A stretch of 11,118 nt of DNA from Syntrophus sp964555065 (GCA_964555065.1 CAZKRB010000080.1:1-11118); one strand, 5' to 3'; shown: positions 1 through 7,579, counted from the first letter of the stretch. The notes: generated from the letters alone by a model not told the origin. Numbers and translations are program-made.

Positions 1-297
1 CCGACGATTTACGAGCCTTTCAGCAACGTGTGCATCGAAGCCATGGCGGCGGGTCTGCCGGTCGTCACCTCCCGGATCAACGGGGCCTCGGAAGTGCTGA
101 TCGAGGGGGAAAACGGCTATGGGATCGACAATCCTCTCGACCCGGCTGAAATCGCGGCCAAGATCCGGTTGGGACTGGAAATTTCCCGAACCCGGGTGGC
201 GGAAACCAACGGCGATCTTCTGGGCCGGCTGACCTGGGAGAACCATGTGGAACAGGTCCTGGAGTTATACGAAAGCATACGAAAGGAAAAGGGGTAA
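1..297 (+). CDS. GT4-family glycosyltransferase, C-terminal end only
   Basis: Frame 1 is open from the left edge of the window to a TAA at 295-297, giving the last 98 residues of a protein whose start lies outside. The fragment opens with YEPFSNVCIEAMAAGLPVV, which contains the E-x7-E signature (Glu-PFSNVCI-Glu) of retaining GT-B glycosyltransferases of family GT4. In that family the motif binds the nucleotide-sugar donor. It is followed by the usual 'G-EVL-EG-NGY' turn and a C-terminal helix ending in ELYESIRKEKG. In this LPS locus a WaaG-like core sugar transferase acting at the cytoplasmic face is the natural reading, but donor and acceptor cannot be told from the fragment. GT4 assignment is firm; the exact role is inferred. 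Confidence 0.88.
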   Translation, partial: PTIYEPFSNVCIEAMAAGLPVVTSRINGASEVLIEGENGYGIDNPLDPAEIAAKIRLGLEISRTRVAETNGDLLGRLTWENHVEQVLELYESIRKEKG

Positions 298-334
298 ATC
301 CCGGCGGCGCAAAAGTTGGGTAGAGGGGCAGGCT

Positions 335-413
335 GATGACGCCTCCCGGATTGAGAGGCGTCTTCCTTGATCCCCCATCAGAGCGGAGACGGCAACAGGC
401 CCGTCTCAATCCG
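335..413 (+). promoter_or_regulatory. Two hairpins with a competing third pairing in the leader of the 263-residue gene
   Basis: The 137-base gap (298-434) holds no convincing gene. Hairpin A pairs GACGCCTC (338-345) with GAGGCGTC (355-362) around a 9-base loop; it extends to 335/365 with one mismatch. Hairpin B pairs GAGACGG (386-392) with CCGTCTC (401-407) around an 8-base loop. CGGATTGAGA (347-356), in the loop and right arm of A, is also perfectly complementary to TCTCAATCCG (404-413), which overlaps the right arm of B. The long pairing therefore excludes both A and B. No clear T-run follows either hairpin, so a simple intrinsic terminator is not evident. An attenuator-like or mRNA-processing structure is possible. 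The pairings are seen in the sequence; any regulatory role is inference. Confidence 0.4.
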
Positions 414-434
414 ACAGCCTGAAGGGGATGCGCG

Positions 435-1226
435 ATGGAACTTCTGAAAAAAATATGGCTTGGCGCCGCCCCCCGGAAACGGGCCCCCTCAACGCGGACG
501 GGCTTTCTGCCGGCCGCCGGGAAAATCATCTTAAGCAACTATTTTACGGGTAAGAACGACCCCCAACGGGGTGGCGTCAACCAGCAGGAACCGGACCGGT
601 TTGAAAACATGAAAGGCTGGTACGAAAGCCTCCTGGCCCACCGCCTCCATGGCGTGATCTTTCACGACCAGCTTTCGGAAGCCTTTATCCGAGACTATAC
701 CAACGAGTATGTCCGCTTCGAGAGGTATGAACTGCAGAAAGCCTATTCCCTCAATGACGACCGGTTCTTCTGCTGGCAGGAATGGCTGCTGAACCATGAA
801 GAAGTGGAGAGCCTCTTCTGTACGGATCTGTTTGATGTGGATTTTCTGGGGAATCCCTTTTCCCTGATGGACCCTCTGCGGTACGATCTGTACTGCGGCG
901 ACGATAACGGCGAGACCATGCAGGAGTGGGTCAATGACCGCATGACGTGGGCCTACGGCAGGACCTTTCATGCCGGAAAGATCAAATTGGTCGCGGGGAT
1001 CATCGGCGGTACGCGGGATAATATGCTGCGCCTGTTTGCGGCCATGACCCGTGATTTCGAGCAGGCGAAGCAAGCCAGGCGCAAAGGAAAGAATATCAAC
1101 ATGGGCGTCTTCAACAAGTGCGTTCATGACCTCTTCGACCAGGACCGGATTCTTTTCGGGCCGCCGCTGAACAGCCGTTTTCGGAAGTATGAAGCGGAAG
1201 GCGACTTCATCATCCGCCACAAGTAG
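435..1226 (+). CDS. Uncharacterised LPS-locus protein, possible GT-A-type glycosyltransferase (263 aa)
   Basis: The ATG at 435 follows the Shine-Dalgarno-like AAGGGG (422-427) at good spacing; the stop is TAG at 1224-1226. I cannot name this protein with certainty. It looks soluble and cytoplasmic, with no signal peptide or membrane segment. Visible landmarks are KIILSNYFTGKNDPQRG (about residues 30-46), a WYESL...HRLHGVIFHD stretch (62-78), an acidic CTDLFDVDF (129-137) that resembles a metal-binding DxD motif in a beta-strand context, KLVAGIIGGTRDNMLRLF (184-201) and a MGVFNKCVHDLF segment (223-234). A 'GG' loop followed later by 'N-G-FN' after a DxD is reminiscent of GT-A glycosyltransferases. 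Placement between a GT4 and a GT9 gene supports a sugar-transfer role in core assembly. Both fold and role are inferences. Confidence 0.72.
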   Translation: MELLKKIWLGAAPRKRAPSTRTGFLPAAGKIILSNYFTGKNDPQRGGVNQQEPDRFENMKGWYESLLAHRLHGVIFHDQLSEAFIRDYTNEYVRFERYELQKAYSLNDDRFFCWQEWLLNHEEVESLFCTDLFDVDFLGNPFSLMDPLRYDLYCGDDNGETMQEWVNDRMTWAYGRTFHAGKIKLVAGIIGGTRDNMLRLFAAMTRDFEQAKQARRKGKNINMGVFNKCVHDLFDQDRILFGPPLNSRFRKYEAEGDFIIRHK

Positions 1227-1242
1227 GGAAGAAGGCCGGTCC

Positions 1243-2331
1243 ATGAACCCATCAACCCCGTTTGAGCGTTCCCCGCGCATTCTCGTCATCAAGCTGCGCT
1301 ATCTGGGCGACGTCCTGCTCACCACACCGGTGTTCGACGCCCTGAAGGCCCATTTCCCCGGTGCCTTCCTCGCCGCCGCCGTGAACCGGGGAACGGAGGA
1401 CATGCTGACGTGCAATCCCGCCATCGACAGGATCTTTACCGTCGAAAGGGATTCAAGTCCCTTAAAGGATCTGTGGAGGCAGCTCCGGTTGATCCGGGAA
1501 ATCCGCCACTTCAACTTTGACCTGGCCCTGGATCTCACCCAGAACGACCGGGCAGCAGTCCTGGCCTGGCTGAGCGGGGCAAAGAAAAGATGGGGTTATC
1601 GGCTCAAAAGAGAGAACCCCATCCGGCGCACGCTCCTGTTCACGGACTTGATCTCCCCCCGGAAGAATCTTCACATCCTCGAACGGCACCTGGAGATGGC
1701 CAGGGCCCTGGGATGCGCGCCGCTGTCGGCGAAGCCGAAGCTTTACTGGAGCGCTCAGGATCAGAGCGACGGCGAAGAAATCTTAGAGGAAAACGGCCTG
1801 GTCGGCAATCCTCCCTATATCGTCCTCCATGCCGCCTCCAATGCGCTTCACAAAGTATGGACCGCGGAAGGCTACGCTGCCCTCTGTGATGTGCTGTGGG
1901 AAAAGCATGGCATCCGGACGCTTTTGATCTCCGGCAGGGATGAAGAAGAATCCCGGCTGAACCGGGCAATCTGCGCGCTGGCAAAGTGTTCCCCCCTGAA
2001 CCTCGGCGGCCGCTTGTCCCTGAAGCAGACCGCCTTTCTCCTGTCCCGGGCCGCGCTTTTTGTCGGTATCGACTCGGGCCCGATGCACATGGCCACAGCC
2101 GTGGACACGCCCGTCGTGGCGATCTTCGGCCCGTCAAGACCCTGGCGCTGGGGGCCGTGGGGAGATGAACAGATTGTGGTCCAGAAAGCCTGGAACTGCG
2201 TACCCTGCGGCAAGAAGGGCTGCCGGAACGACGGAGGGGACAGCCGGTGCCTGGTGGAGCTGACCCTGGAGGAAGTTCTTCCCGTCGTTGAAAACCGGCT
2301 GGAGCAGATCCTCCGGGAGTCTTCGCCTTAA
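1243..2331 (+). CDS. waaQ: Lipopolysaccharide heptosyltransferase, GT9 family, WaaQ/RfaQ type
   Basis: A 362-residue GT-B enzyme expected to transfer L-glycero-D-manno-heptose from ADP-heptose to the LPS inner core at the cytoplasmic membrane. The N-terminus RILVIKLRYLGDVLLTTPV (residues 12-30) is the GT9 signature, with the Gly-Asp pair (G22-D23) near the acceptor site. VGIDSGPMHMA (274-284) is the ADP-heptose-binding motif. VIKLRYLGDVLLTTP, KKRWGY (114-119) and KVWTAEGYAAL (204-214) are closest in my recollection to WaaQ (heptosyltransferase III) rather than WaaC or WaaF. Four cysteines (C319, C322, C327, C336) near the C-terminus form the Cys cluster common in GT9 proteins. I chose the ATG at 1243 because it follows GGGAAGAAGG (1226-1235) and begins at the family's usual N-terminus. 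An in-frame ATG at 1189 would overlap the previous gene. The true spacing to that gene is 16 bases, so they are probably cotranscribed. Confidence 0.88.
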   Translation: MNPSTPFERSPRILVIKLRYLGDVLLTTPVFDALKAHFPGAFLAAAVNRGTEDMLTCNPAIDRIFTVERDSSPLKDLWRQLRLIREIRHFNFDLALDLTQNDRAAVLAWLSGAKKRWGYRLKRENPIRRTLLFTDLISPRKNLHILERHLEMARALGCAPLSAKPKLYWSAQDQSDGEEILEENGLVGNPPYIVLHAASNALHKVWTAEGYAALCDVLWEKHGIRTLLISGRDEEESRLNRAICALAKCSPLNLGGRLSLKQTAFLLSRAALFVGIDSGPMHMATAVDTPVVAIFGPSRPWRWGPWGDEQIVVQKAWNCVPCGKKGCRNDGGDSRCLVELTLEEVLPVVENRLEQILRESSP

Positions 2332-2338
2332 AATCTTG

Positions 2339-2357
2339 ACAGGAAACCGCCTCCTGT
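2339..2357 (+). other. Small intergenic hairpin before the P-loop gene
   Basis: ACAGGA (2339-2344) pairs perfectly with TCCTGT (2352-2357) around a 7-base loop in the 43-base gap after the heptosyltransferase. No T-run follows. The hairpin ends just before the strong AAAGGGAG ribosome site (2361-2368), so it could affect mRNA stability or access to that site rather than end transcription. Confidence 0.3.
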
Positions 2358-2374
2358 GACAAAGGGAGATTATT

Positions 2375-2944
2375 GTGACGGATATTGGCGTTTTTGAAGG
2401 GATCAGGGGAATGGAACGGCTTCGCCGGGAAGTGGAAGCGCTCCTCCTGCGCTCCCCCAGGATTGTCATTGCCGTCGCCGGCCTGCCGGGTTGCGGGAAG
2501 ACCGTTTTCGTGAAAGATTTTGCCCGGCTCGGGTTCGGCCGTCTCCGGAAGCGGGACCTGGCGGTCATCGACGACAACACCCTCTATTCGACGCCCTTCT
2601 GGAGGCTGAATTGGAGGAAATTAAACCTTCGCAAGGATTCCTGGAAGGAGTGCCTGGACGCCCTGGACTGCAGGATGGTCGTCTTTTCGAACTGGGTGCC
2701 GAGCCGCTTTCTGGATTCCGCGGATATCCTGGTCAACCTTGCCGTTTCCGAACAGCGGAGATTCTCCCGCTTGAACAACCGGGAGCGGAAAAATCGCGGG
2801 AAAGTGGCGATTCAAATGCAGAAAACAGCCATCCCCGTTGAGGAGCCCTTTTCCGTCAACCTTACCATGACGCTGATCCATGATAACCGCCGCTCCTTCC
2901 TCTGGTGCCTCTACTGGCTGGTGCGCCGAGGCCTTACCCTATGA
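2375..2944 (+). CDS. Small P-loop NTPase, predicted kinase-like (189 aa)
   Basis: The GTG at 2375 is preferred because AAAGGGAG (2361-2368) sits at ideal spacing; an in-frame ATG at 2411 lacks such a site and would remove the first 12 residues. The protein carries a clear Walker A loop, AGLPGCGKT (residues 35-43, with K42 and T43), after a beta-strand (RIVIAVAG). An acidic LAVIDDN (62-68) may serve as Walker B or substrate-binding Asp. MVVFSNW (101-107) is a further core strand, and an Arg-rich RRFSRLNNRERKNRGK (128-143) resembles the lid of small-molecule kinases. The C-terminus (174-186) is hydrophobic. The layout fits the nucleoside/shikimate/adenylylsulfate kinase superfamily, but I do not recognise a named family. 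The stop overlaps the next start (ATGA, 2941-2944), so translation is coupled to the CgeB-like glycosyltransferase. A phosphotransfer role in core decoration is inference. Confidence 0.78.
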   Translation: MTDIGVFEGIRGMERLRREVEALLLRSPRIVIAVAGLPGCGKTVFVKDFARLGFGRLRKRDLAVIDDNTLYSTPFWRLNWRKLNLRKDSWKECLDALDCRMVVFSNWVPSRFLDSADILVNLAVSEQRRFSRLNNRERKNRGKVAIQMQKTAIPVEEPFSVNLTMTLIHDNRRSFLWCLYWLVRRGLTL

Positions 2945-3951
2945 ACCGGAACAACCTGGAAAACAAAACCGTCCTTTTCTGCGGCCCCATCGATCAGCCG
3001 CTTAATTCCGGCCGGTACATGATCGCCGGCCTGCGGCAGCTCGGCTATGACGTGATCGGCTACGACTACCGCTCTCACGCCGACTTTGAAAAAGAATTGA
3101 GGGAAATCGTCGAACGCAGGAAACCGCGGTACCTCTTCACCTTGAAGGGAGAAAAACTGACTCCCGAACTCATGGCCGATTTTAAACGGAAAGGCTGCAT
3201 CACCATCCTGTGGCTGACCACCAGCATGATGCAGGACTGGATGCTTCCCTTCGCCAGGGCCAACGATTACGTCGTAACCAATACGGAAGACACGGGGCTC
3301 TTTTTCGCCGGAAACGGCGTAAAAAACGTCAAATGGATTCCCCAGGGTTTCGATCCCGAGTTCTTCGGCATCGGCACCGATGAGCCGCACCGCAGGGGCG
3401 TCCCTTATGCGGAAGCCGCCATGATCGGCTCCATGGGCTATCCCTTCTACAAGAAGCGCTGTCAACTGGTGACGCTGCTCCGGAAAAATTCCGTGGACAT
3501 CAAATGGTGGGGGGCGCGCCTGGCCCGGAACTGGAAAAACATCCCCTATTTCTGGGGCGGGGTCCATCACGCCTGGGCCGGAAAAGAAGCCTATATGAAA
3601 GATTTTGCCGACGTGATCCGGAACGTCAAGATCTACATCGGCCAGGATGCGGACATTCCTCTGGCGGGCCTCTATCTCAGCAACCGGATCTTTGCCGTGG
3701 CCGGCTGCGGCGGCTTTTATCTCGGCAACAGGACACCGGGGATCGAAGCCGCCTTCGAGATCGGAAAAGAGGTTGAGGTTTACGAGTCCGACCAAGAGCT
3801 GCTGGAAAAGGTGACCTATTATCTCCAACACGAGGCGGCAAGAGAGCGCATCGCCCTGGCGGGGCAGCAGAAAGTTTTGACCCAATACTCTTATAAGCAG
3901 CAGATGGGAAAGATCTTTGACTGGATCGCAGAAAATCCGCCGGCAGCATAG
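2941..3951 (+). CDS. CgeB-like glycosyltransferase (GT-B fold)
   Basis: A 336-residue protein starting at the ATG that overlaps the previous stop by four bases (ATGA); the in-frame codons back to 2905 lie inside the preceding gene. It opens with a Rossmann strand NKTVLFCGPIDQP (8-20) and contains WIPQGFDPEFF (132-142), the hinge typical of CgeB/spore-maturation-type GT-B transferases. It ends with a donor-binding half, IYIGQDADIPLAGLYLSNRIF (231-251), then AGCGGFYLGNRTPGIEAAF (254-272), and a final segment (VEVYESDQELLEKVTYYL). That last half matches the Glyco_trans_1_2 (CgeB-type) domain as I know it. No membrane segment is seen, so action on the cytoplasmic side is expected. Donor and acceptor sugars are unknown; its neighbours place it in LPS core or O-antigen assembly. 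Confidence 0.82.
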   Translation: MNRNNLENKTVLFCGPIDQPLNSGRYMIAGLRQLGYDVIGYDYRSHADFEKELREIVERRKPRYLFTLKGEKLTPELMADFKRKGCITILWLTTSMMQDWMLPFARANDYVVTNTEDTGLFFAGNGVKNVKWIPQGFDPEFFGIGTDEPHRRGVPYAEAAMIGSMGYPFYKKRCQLVTLLRKNSVDIKWWGARLARNWKNIPYFWGGVHHAWAGKEAYMKDFADVIRNVKIYIGQDADIPLAGLYLSNRIFAVAGCGGFYLGNRTPGIEAAFEIGKEVEVYESDQELLEKVTYYLQHEAARERIALAGQQKVLTQYSYKQQMGKIFDWIAENPPAA

Positions 3952-3955
3952 CGCC

Positions 3956-4780
3956 ATGCTCTCCAGGGGGCATGTTCGCAGCGGGAGACGCGATTTTCTG
4001 AACCGCCTGGCGCCCTACGCCCTGAAATCCGTTCACAGCAACGAAGCCTTTCGCGTTCCCCTCAACGGTCGGTCCGTATTCGTGAAAGTCTATGGCCCGA
4101 AGAAACCCAGATTTTCCTATGAACTCCGGTGCCTGCTGAACCGGATCGGCGTTCGCCAACCGATCGAATACCTTCCTCCCCGGAAGCGGAAGGCCTTTGA
4201 AGAAGACTGCCTGAGGCGCTGGCGCGAAAGGGGTTTTCCTGTTCCGGAAGTCCTTGCCTCCCCATTCCCGGAATATGAAGCGGTCCCCCATCTCTCCACG
4301 ACCTTCGTCGAGGGCGTCACGTTAAGGCGGCTCCTGCACCAGGGATATTCCTCATGCCGGGACCTGCTCCAGGACTTCTTTGAGGATCTTTCCCAACGGC
4401 ATCGGCTGGCCTTCCTGACCCGGGACTCTCTACTCTTTCACATCGATGCCAATACCCAGAACATCCTGGTGGCAGATCGTCGCTTTTATCACGTGGATTT
4501 TGAAATGGGACGCCCCTGGGAAACCCCCATGGAATGCGCCTGCCGCGAAGTGTCGAAGCTCCTCGTCTCCCTGGGGGAGGATTTGAAGCCCGAAGAACGG
4601 GAGCTCGTTTTTGCCCTTTTCAAGAAGAGCTACGGAAGCAACGATTTGCTTGACACTCTGGCCGGAAGTGTTAACCAGAGACCTTTTCAGAAACTGCACC
4701 GCTGGCGGAACGAGCGGAAAAAAGCAAGGAATCCCCGGCGTGTTACCCTTTACGACATCGCCGATTATTACCGTCACTGA
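3956..4780 (+). CDS. Kdo/heptose kinase-like protein (protein-kinase-fold LPS kinase)
   Basis: A 274-residue protein with a reduced protein-kinase-like core. The beta-3 lysine is probably K44 in VFVKVYG (41-47), an alpha-C acidic residue lies in KRKAFEEDCLRRW (77-89), and the catalytic loop is FHIDANTQNILV (161-172) with D164 and N169 in the HxDxxxxN pattern. The metal-binding Asp is D181 in YHVDFEMGRPWE (178-189), in place of DFG. This most resembles KdkA/WaaP-type kinases that phosphorylate Kdo or heptose in the inner core using ATP at the cytoplasmic face. All catalytic residues look intact, so activity is likely. The ATG at 3956 lies four bases after the previous stop but has a weak ribosome site. 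A TTG at 3917, behind GATGGGAA (3903-3910), is an alternative start that would overlap the upstream gene by 35 bases. The target sugar is not known. Confidence 0.8.
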   Translation: MLSRGHVRSGRRDFLNRLAPYALKSVHSNEAFRVPLNGRSVFVKVYGPKKPRFSYELRCLLNRIGVRQPIEYLPPRKRKAFEEDCLRRWRERGFPVPEVLASPFPEYEAVPHLSTTFVEGVTLRRLLHQGYSSCRDLLQDFFEDLSQRHRLAFLTRDSLLFHIDANTQNILVADRRFYHVDFEMGRPWETPMECACREVSKLLVSLGEDLKPEERELVFALFKKSYGSNDLLDTLAGSVNQRPFQKLHRWRNERKKARNPRRVTLYDIADYYRH

Positions 4781-4820
4781 TCAATTCTTATAAAAACCAA
4801 AAGAATGACAAGGTTCTGCC

Positions 4821-6089
4821 ATGTTTTCCGATTGCATCAAACAACCCCGGCATCAATTGATCCAGGGTGTCATCATCCTCTCTCTTACACTCCTTATTTT
4901 CCTGAACCCTTTCCAGCAGTACGCCTCCGCCTTGACCGAGATATTTTTTTATGCCGCGCTCATCTTTGCGTTGCCACTGCTATGGTCCCGCACCACAAGA
5001 CCTGACTTCAGCTCTCCCCTTGGTCTTCCTTTTCTTTTCTTTTTCCTGTGGGCTTTTGCCAGCACCCTCTGGGCCTTTGATTGGGAAAACACCCTGCATG
5101 ATGTCAACCGATACCTTCTAAGATTCCTGATCCTGTATTATCTGCTTATTTCTTTCTTTACCAGGAAGGTACATTTCCTTGTCCTCCTCTGGTCTTTCAT
5201 CGTTTCAACCACTCTGTTTTCTCTGGGAGCAATCCTCTACATCTACGTTCTTTCGGCAAATCCCCTTTCCTTCCGACTGGACCTGGATAGGATGCAGACC
5301 AATCAGATTGCTCAGTGCTGTATGTTCGGAGTGCTCTTATCGTTGTTTTACTTTTCCATGGCCCGAAAATGGCGCGAAAAAACCGCCTTGCTGATTTGTT
5401 TTATCAGTACCTTTGCGGCAGTTCTTCTCACGTATTCACGGGCCTCTTTACTGGCTCTTGCGGTGGGATGCCTTTTTCTTCTTTTCACATCAAAATTCAA
5501 AAAACCTCTTATTCTAACCACGCTAGCTCTTTTTGCCGCAGCCGCCGTAATTTTTAATATAAGCCCGGATCAGCAAAAAAGATTATCTTTTGACAATATC
5601 CGCAGCGATGAAAGAATAAAAATTTATGCAACGGATTATGAGATGCTTAAGGACAAGCCCCTTGCTGGATTCGGGTACGGAGTAGAAGCTTACAGGAAAA
5701 ATTTTTCCCTGTTTAATAAACGACTCCCGGAAAAATTTGTAACGCAGATTGAATACCCTCATCCGCACAACGTATTTCTGGATATTGCCCTTAGACTAGG
5801 GTTGGTCGGTTTTGTTCTTTTTTGCTGGATCTTATTTCGTGCTTTCAAGATGAGCGGGGAACTGATGACCAAGGCCAAGAGTCCTTTTTTAAGACACTGG
5901 GGAACAGGCCTCACGGCCTGCCTGGCCGCTTTTTTGACTGCGGGGTCATTTGGAAATATTTTGAACAGCAGAAACGCGGTGATCCTCTATGCGATCATGG
6001 CCATGATCACAATCCTCTGGAAGCTCCATCGGTCAGGAGAAGAAAGCTTTACTGAACACGGAGAAATAAAGACAAAAGGATCACCATGA
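4821..6089 (+). CDS. waaL: O-antigen ligase-like membrane protein (WaaL/Wzy_C family)
   Basis: A 422-residue polytopic membrane protein with about ten to twelve hydrophobic segments, beginning near residues 13-29 and ending near 363-400. Between residues 244 and 322 it has the large periplasmic loop expected of the family. Diagnostic motifs are LTYSRASLLAL (203-213), with the conserved Arg207, and YPHPHNVFLDIALRLG (312-327), with the histidines required for ligase function in WaaL proteins. WaaL moves O-antigen from undecaprenyl diphosphate onto lipid A-core at the periplasmic face; a Wzy polymerase is the main alternative because the two share this fold. The ATG at 4821 follows ACAAGG (4808-4813). 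Base composition differs from the neighbours: bases 5581-5640 are 19/60 G+C, against 41/60 at 6661-6720 in the next gene. The stop overlaps the next start as ATGA (6086-6089). Confidence 0.87.
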   Translation: MFSDCIKQPRHQLIQGVIILSLTLLIFLNPFQQYASALTEIFFYAALIFALPLLWSRTTRPDFSSPLGLPFLFFFLWAFASTLWAFDWENTLHDVNRYLLRFLILYYLLISFFTRKVHFLVLLWSFIVSTTLFSLGAILYIYVLSANPLSFRLDLDRMQTNQIAQCCMFGVLLSLFYFSMARKWREKTALLICFISTFAAVLLTYSRASLLALAVGCLFLLFTSKFKKPLILTTLALFAAAAVIFNISPDQQKRLSFDNIRSDERIKIYATDYEMLKDKPLAGFGYGVEAYRKNFSLFNKRLPEKFVTQIEYPHPHNVFLDIALRLGLVGFVLFCWILFRAFKMSGELMTKAKSPFLRHWGTGLTACLAAFLTAGSFGNILNSRNAVILYAIMAMITILWKLHRSGEESFTEHGEIKTKGSP

Positions 6090-7579
6090 AAGGATCAACA
6101 GACTCAACAGCACCGGATATCAGCTCCGAAGATCAGCTCTTCCGCCTCTTCTTCTGGATGCTGGTCGCCGGATCGTTCCTGGTTTTTTTCTGGGACATCT
6201 GGTCGATCCCCCTGCTGACCCACAACGAGGGGCGACGGCTTGTCGTCCTGCAGGAAATGATGAAACATTCCTCCTGGCTCATCCCGACGATGAACGGCGA
6301 GGTCTACCTGGAAAAGCCCCCCCTGTTCTACTGGTTCGGGGCGATTTTCGGTCTTCTCGCCCACAGCACTTCAGAATGGGTGCTTCGCCTGCCCTCGGCC
6401 CTCAGCGCGATGGGCGTCGCCTGGGTGCTCTTTTTCGCCCTGCGGGAACAGGTCGGACGCTGGGCCGCTCTCCTCGGAGTGCTGACTCTGGTCACATCCC
6501 GGCTCTTCACCATGCACGCCCGGATTGCGGAGCTGGAGATGCTGTTGACTCTCTGTATCTTTTCCTCCCTGGTGTGCTATTTCCAGTACCTGAAGCAGGA
6601 AAGCCGCTCCAGCCTTTACGGGGCCTATGCCCTCATGGGCCTCGCCTTTCTGACGAAAGGGCCGGTCGCCCTGCTGTTCTTCCTGCCGCCGATCCTGTGC
6701 TACGGCCTGCCGGCTCAAAGCAGAAACGCCCTGAAAGGGCTGATCGACCGGCGTGGCTGGCTGCTCTTTGCCGTCATCGCCTTCCCCTGGTTCGTCTATG
6801 TCAATACCCAGCTGCAGGGGACGCCGCTGTTCGAGGTCATCTCCAGAGAAACAACCACCAAGATCGCCGGCCGGGAGGGGGAGTCCTTCTACTACTACCT
6901 GCGCACCGCGGCAACGGGTTTTCTCCCGTGGACCCTGGTGCTGCTCTGGCAGCCGCGGGTGCAGTTCCGGAAGCTGTCCGCCACCGAGGCGGGGAGGTTC
7001 TTCGGCCTGGCCGCATTGATCCCGCTGATCCTCTTTTCCCTGATCGCCCACAAGAGGGCCAAGTACATCCTGCCCCTCTACCCGGCCCTGGCCGTGTGGC
7101 TCGGCATGGCCCTGGCCGATGGCCTCGAACAGGCCAGGCGGCGCTGGAGATCGGCCGCGGTTATCCTGGCCGCCTTCAGCGCTCTGCTGATCGCCGGCTT
7201 CATCGGCTATTACACGGTGGTGCAGGGGCGAATGATGTCCTACCGCTATGCCCCTTTTCCCGCGGTTGCAGCCAGGCTGGACGCCCTGCGAGGGGAAGCT
7301 CCCGTTTATATCTACCGGACGATCCTCTTGACCGAGCTTATCTACTATTACGGCCGGCCGATTCCCATCGTGGAGGAGGCGGAACTGGAAAAAATGCTGA
7401 AGGACGGCAAGCCGTTCCTGCTGCTGGCGACGGACAGGTTTCTTAAAGAGACGCGGCGAACCGGAGTCTGTCAACTGGAGCGGATCAGACTCTACGAAGG
7501 GAACAATGACGCGCTGTATATCCTCGCTGCCGGCTCTCCCTGCCGGCAGCAGGTACAACCGAATCCGGAAAGGCGATGA
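6086..7579 (+). CDS. GT83/ArnT-like membrane glycosyltransferase (PMT superfamily)
   Basis: A 497-residue integral membrane protein whose start overlaps the ligase stop (ATGA). The first transmembrane helix (about 18-38) is followed by the family's periplasmic loop, IPLLTHNEGRRLVVLQEMM (41-59), then MNGEVYLEKPPLFYW (69-83). The acidic residue E48 and the EKPP block (76-79) are landmarks of ArnT/GT83 and related PMT enzymes. These move a sugar from undecaprenyl phosphate to lipid A or core, or to other glycans, on the periplasmic side. In canonical ArnT the loop reads Asp-Glu; here it is Asn-Glu, so E48 would carry the acidic role. Multiple further helices follow, then a soluble C-terminal region from about residue 385. 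The match is to the superfamily: I would not call it a true aminoarabinose transferase without the rest of the arn pathway. It is probably cotranscribed with the ligase. Confidence 0.85.
   Translation: MKGSTDSTAPDISSEDQLFRLFFWMLVAGSFLVFFWDIWSIPLLTHNEGRRLVVLQEMMKHSSWLIPTMNGEVYLEKPPLFYWFGAIFGLLAHSTSEWVLRLPSALSAMGVAWVLFFALREQVGRWAALLGVLTLVTSRLFTMHARIAELEMLLTLCIFSSLVCYFQYLKQESRSSLYGAYALMGLAFLTKGPVALLFFLPPILCYGLPAQSRNALKGLIDRRGWLLFAVIAFPWFVYVNTQLQGTPLFEVISRETTTKIAGREGESFYYYLRTAATGFLPWTLVLLWQPRVQFRKLSATEAGRFFGLAALIPLILFSLIAHKRAKYILPLYPALAVWLGMALADGLEQARRRWRSAAVILAAFSALLIAGFIGYYTVVQGRMMSYRYAPFPAVAARLDALRGEAPVYIYRTILLTELIYYYGRPIPIVEEAELEKMLKDGKPFLLLATDRFLKETRRTGVCQLERIRLYEGNNDALYILAAGSPCRQQVQPNPERR

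Noticed and set aside
347..413. Resemblance of CGGATTGAGA and its complement to the ends of type I-C CRISPR repeats
   Set aside because: Only one inverted pair with no regularly spaced direct repeats or spacers, so no array.
77..538. 153-codon minus-strand frame across the first gene and the leader
   Set aside because: Arg/Pro-rich antisense read with no domain; overlaps the conserved GT4 coding end.
2911..3957. 348-codon open frame on the minus strand covering the CgeB-like gene
   Set aside because: Antisense shadow of a GC-rich gene. The + strand frame shows recognisable domains, ATGA coupling and normal protein composition; the minus frame shows none.
6371..7558. 395-codon open frame on the minus strand over the GT83 gene, and a 356-codon + strand frame at 6376-7446
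   Set aside because: Both are out-of-frame reads of the membrane glycosyltransferase gene, rich in Gln/Gly/Arg/Pro and without domains.
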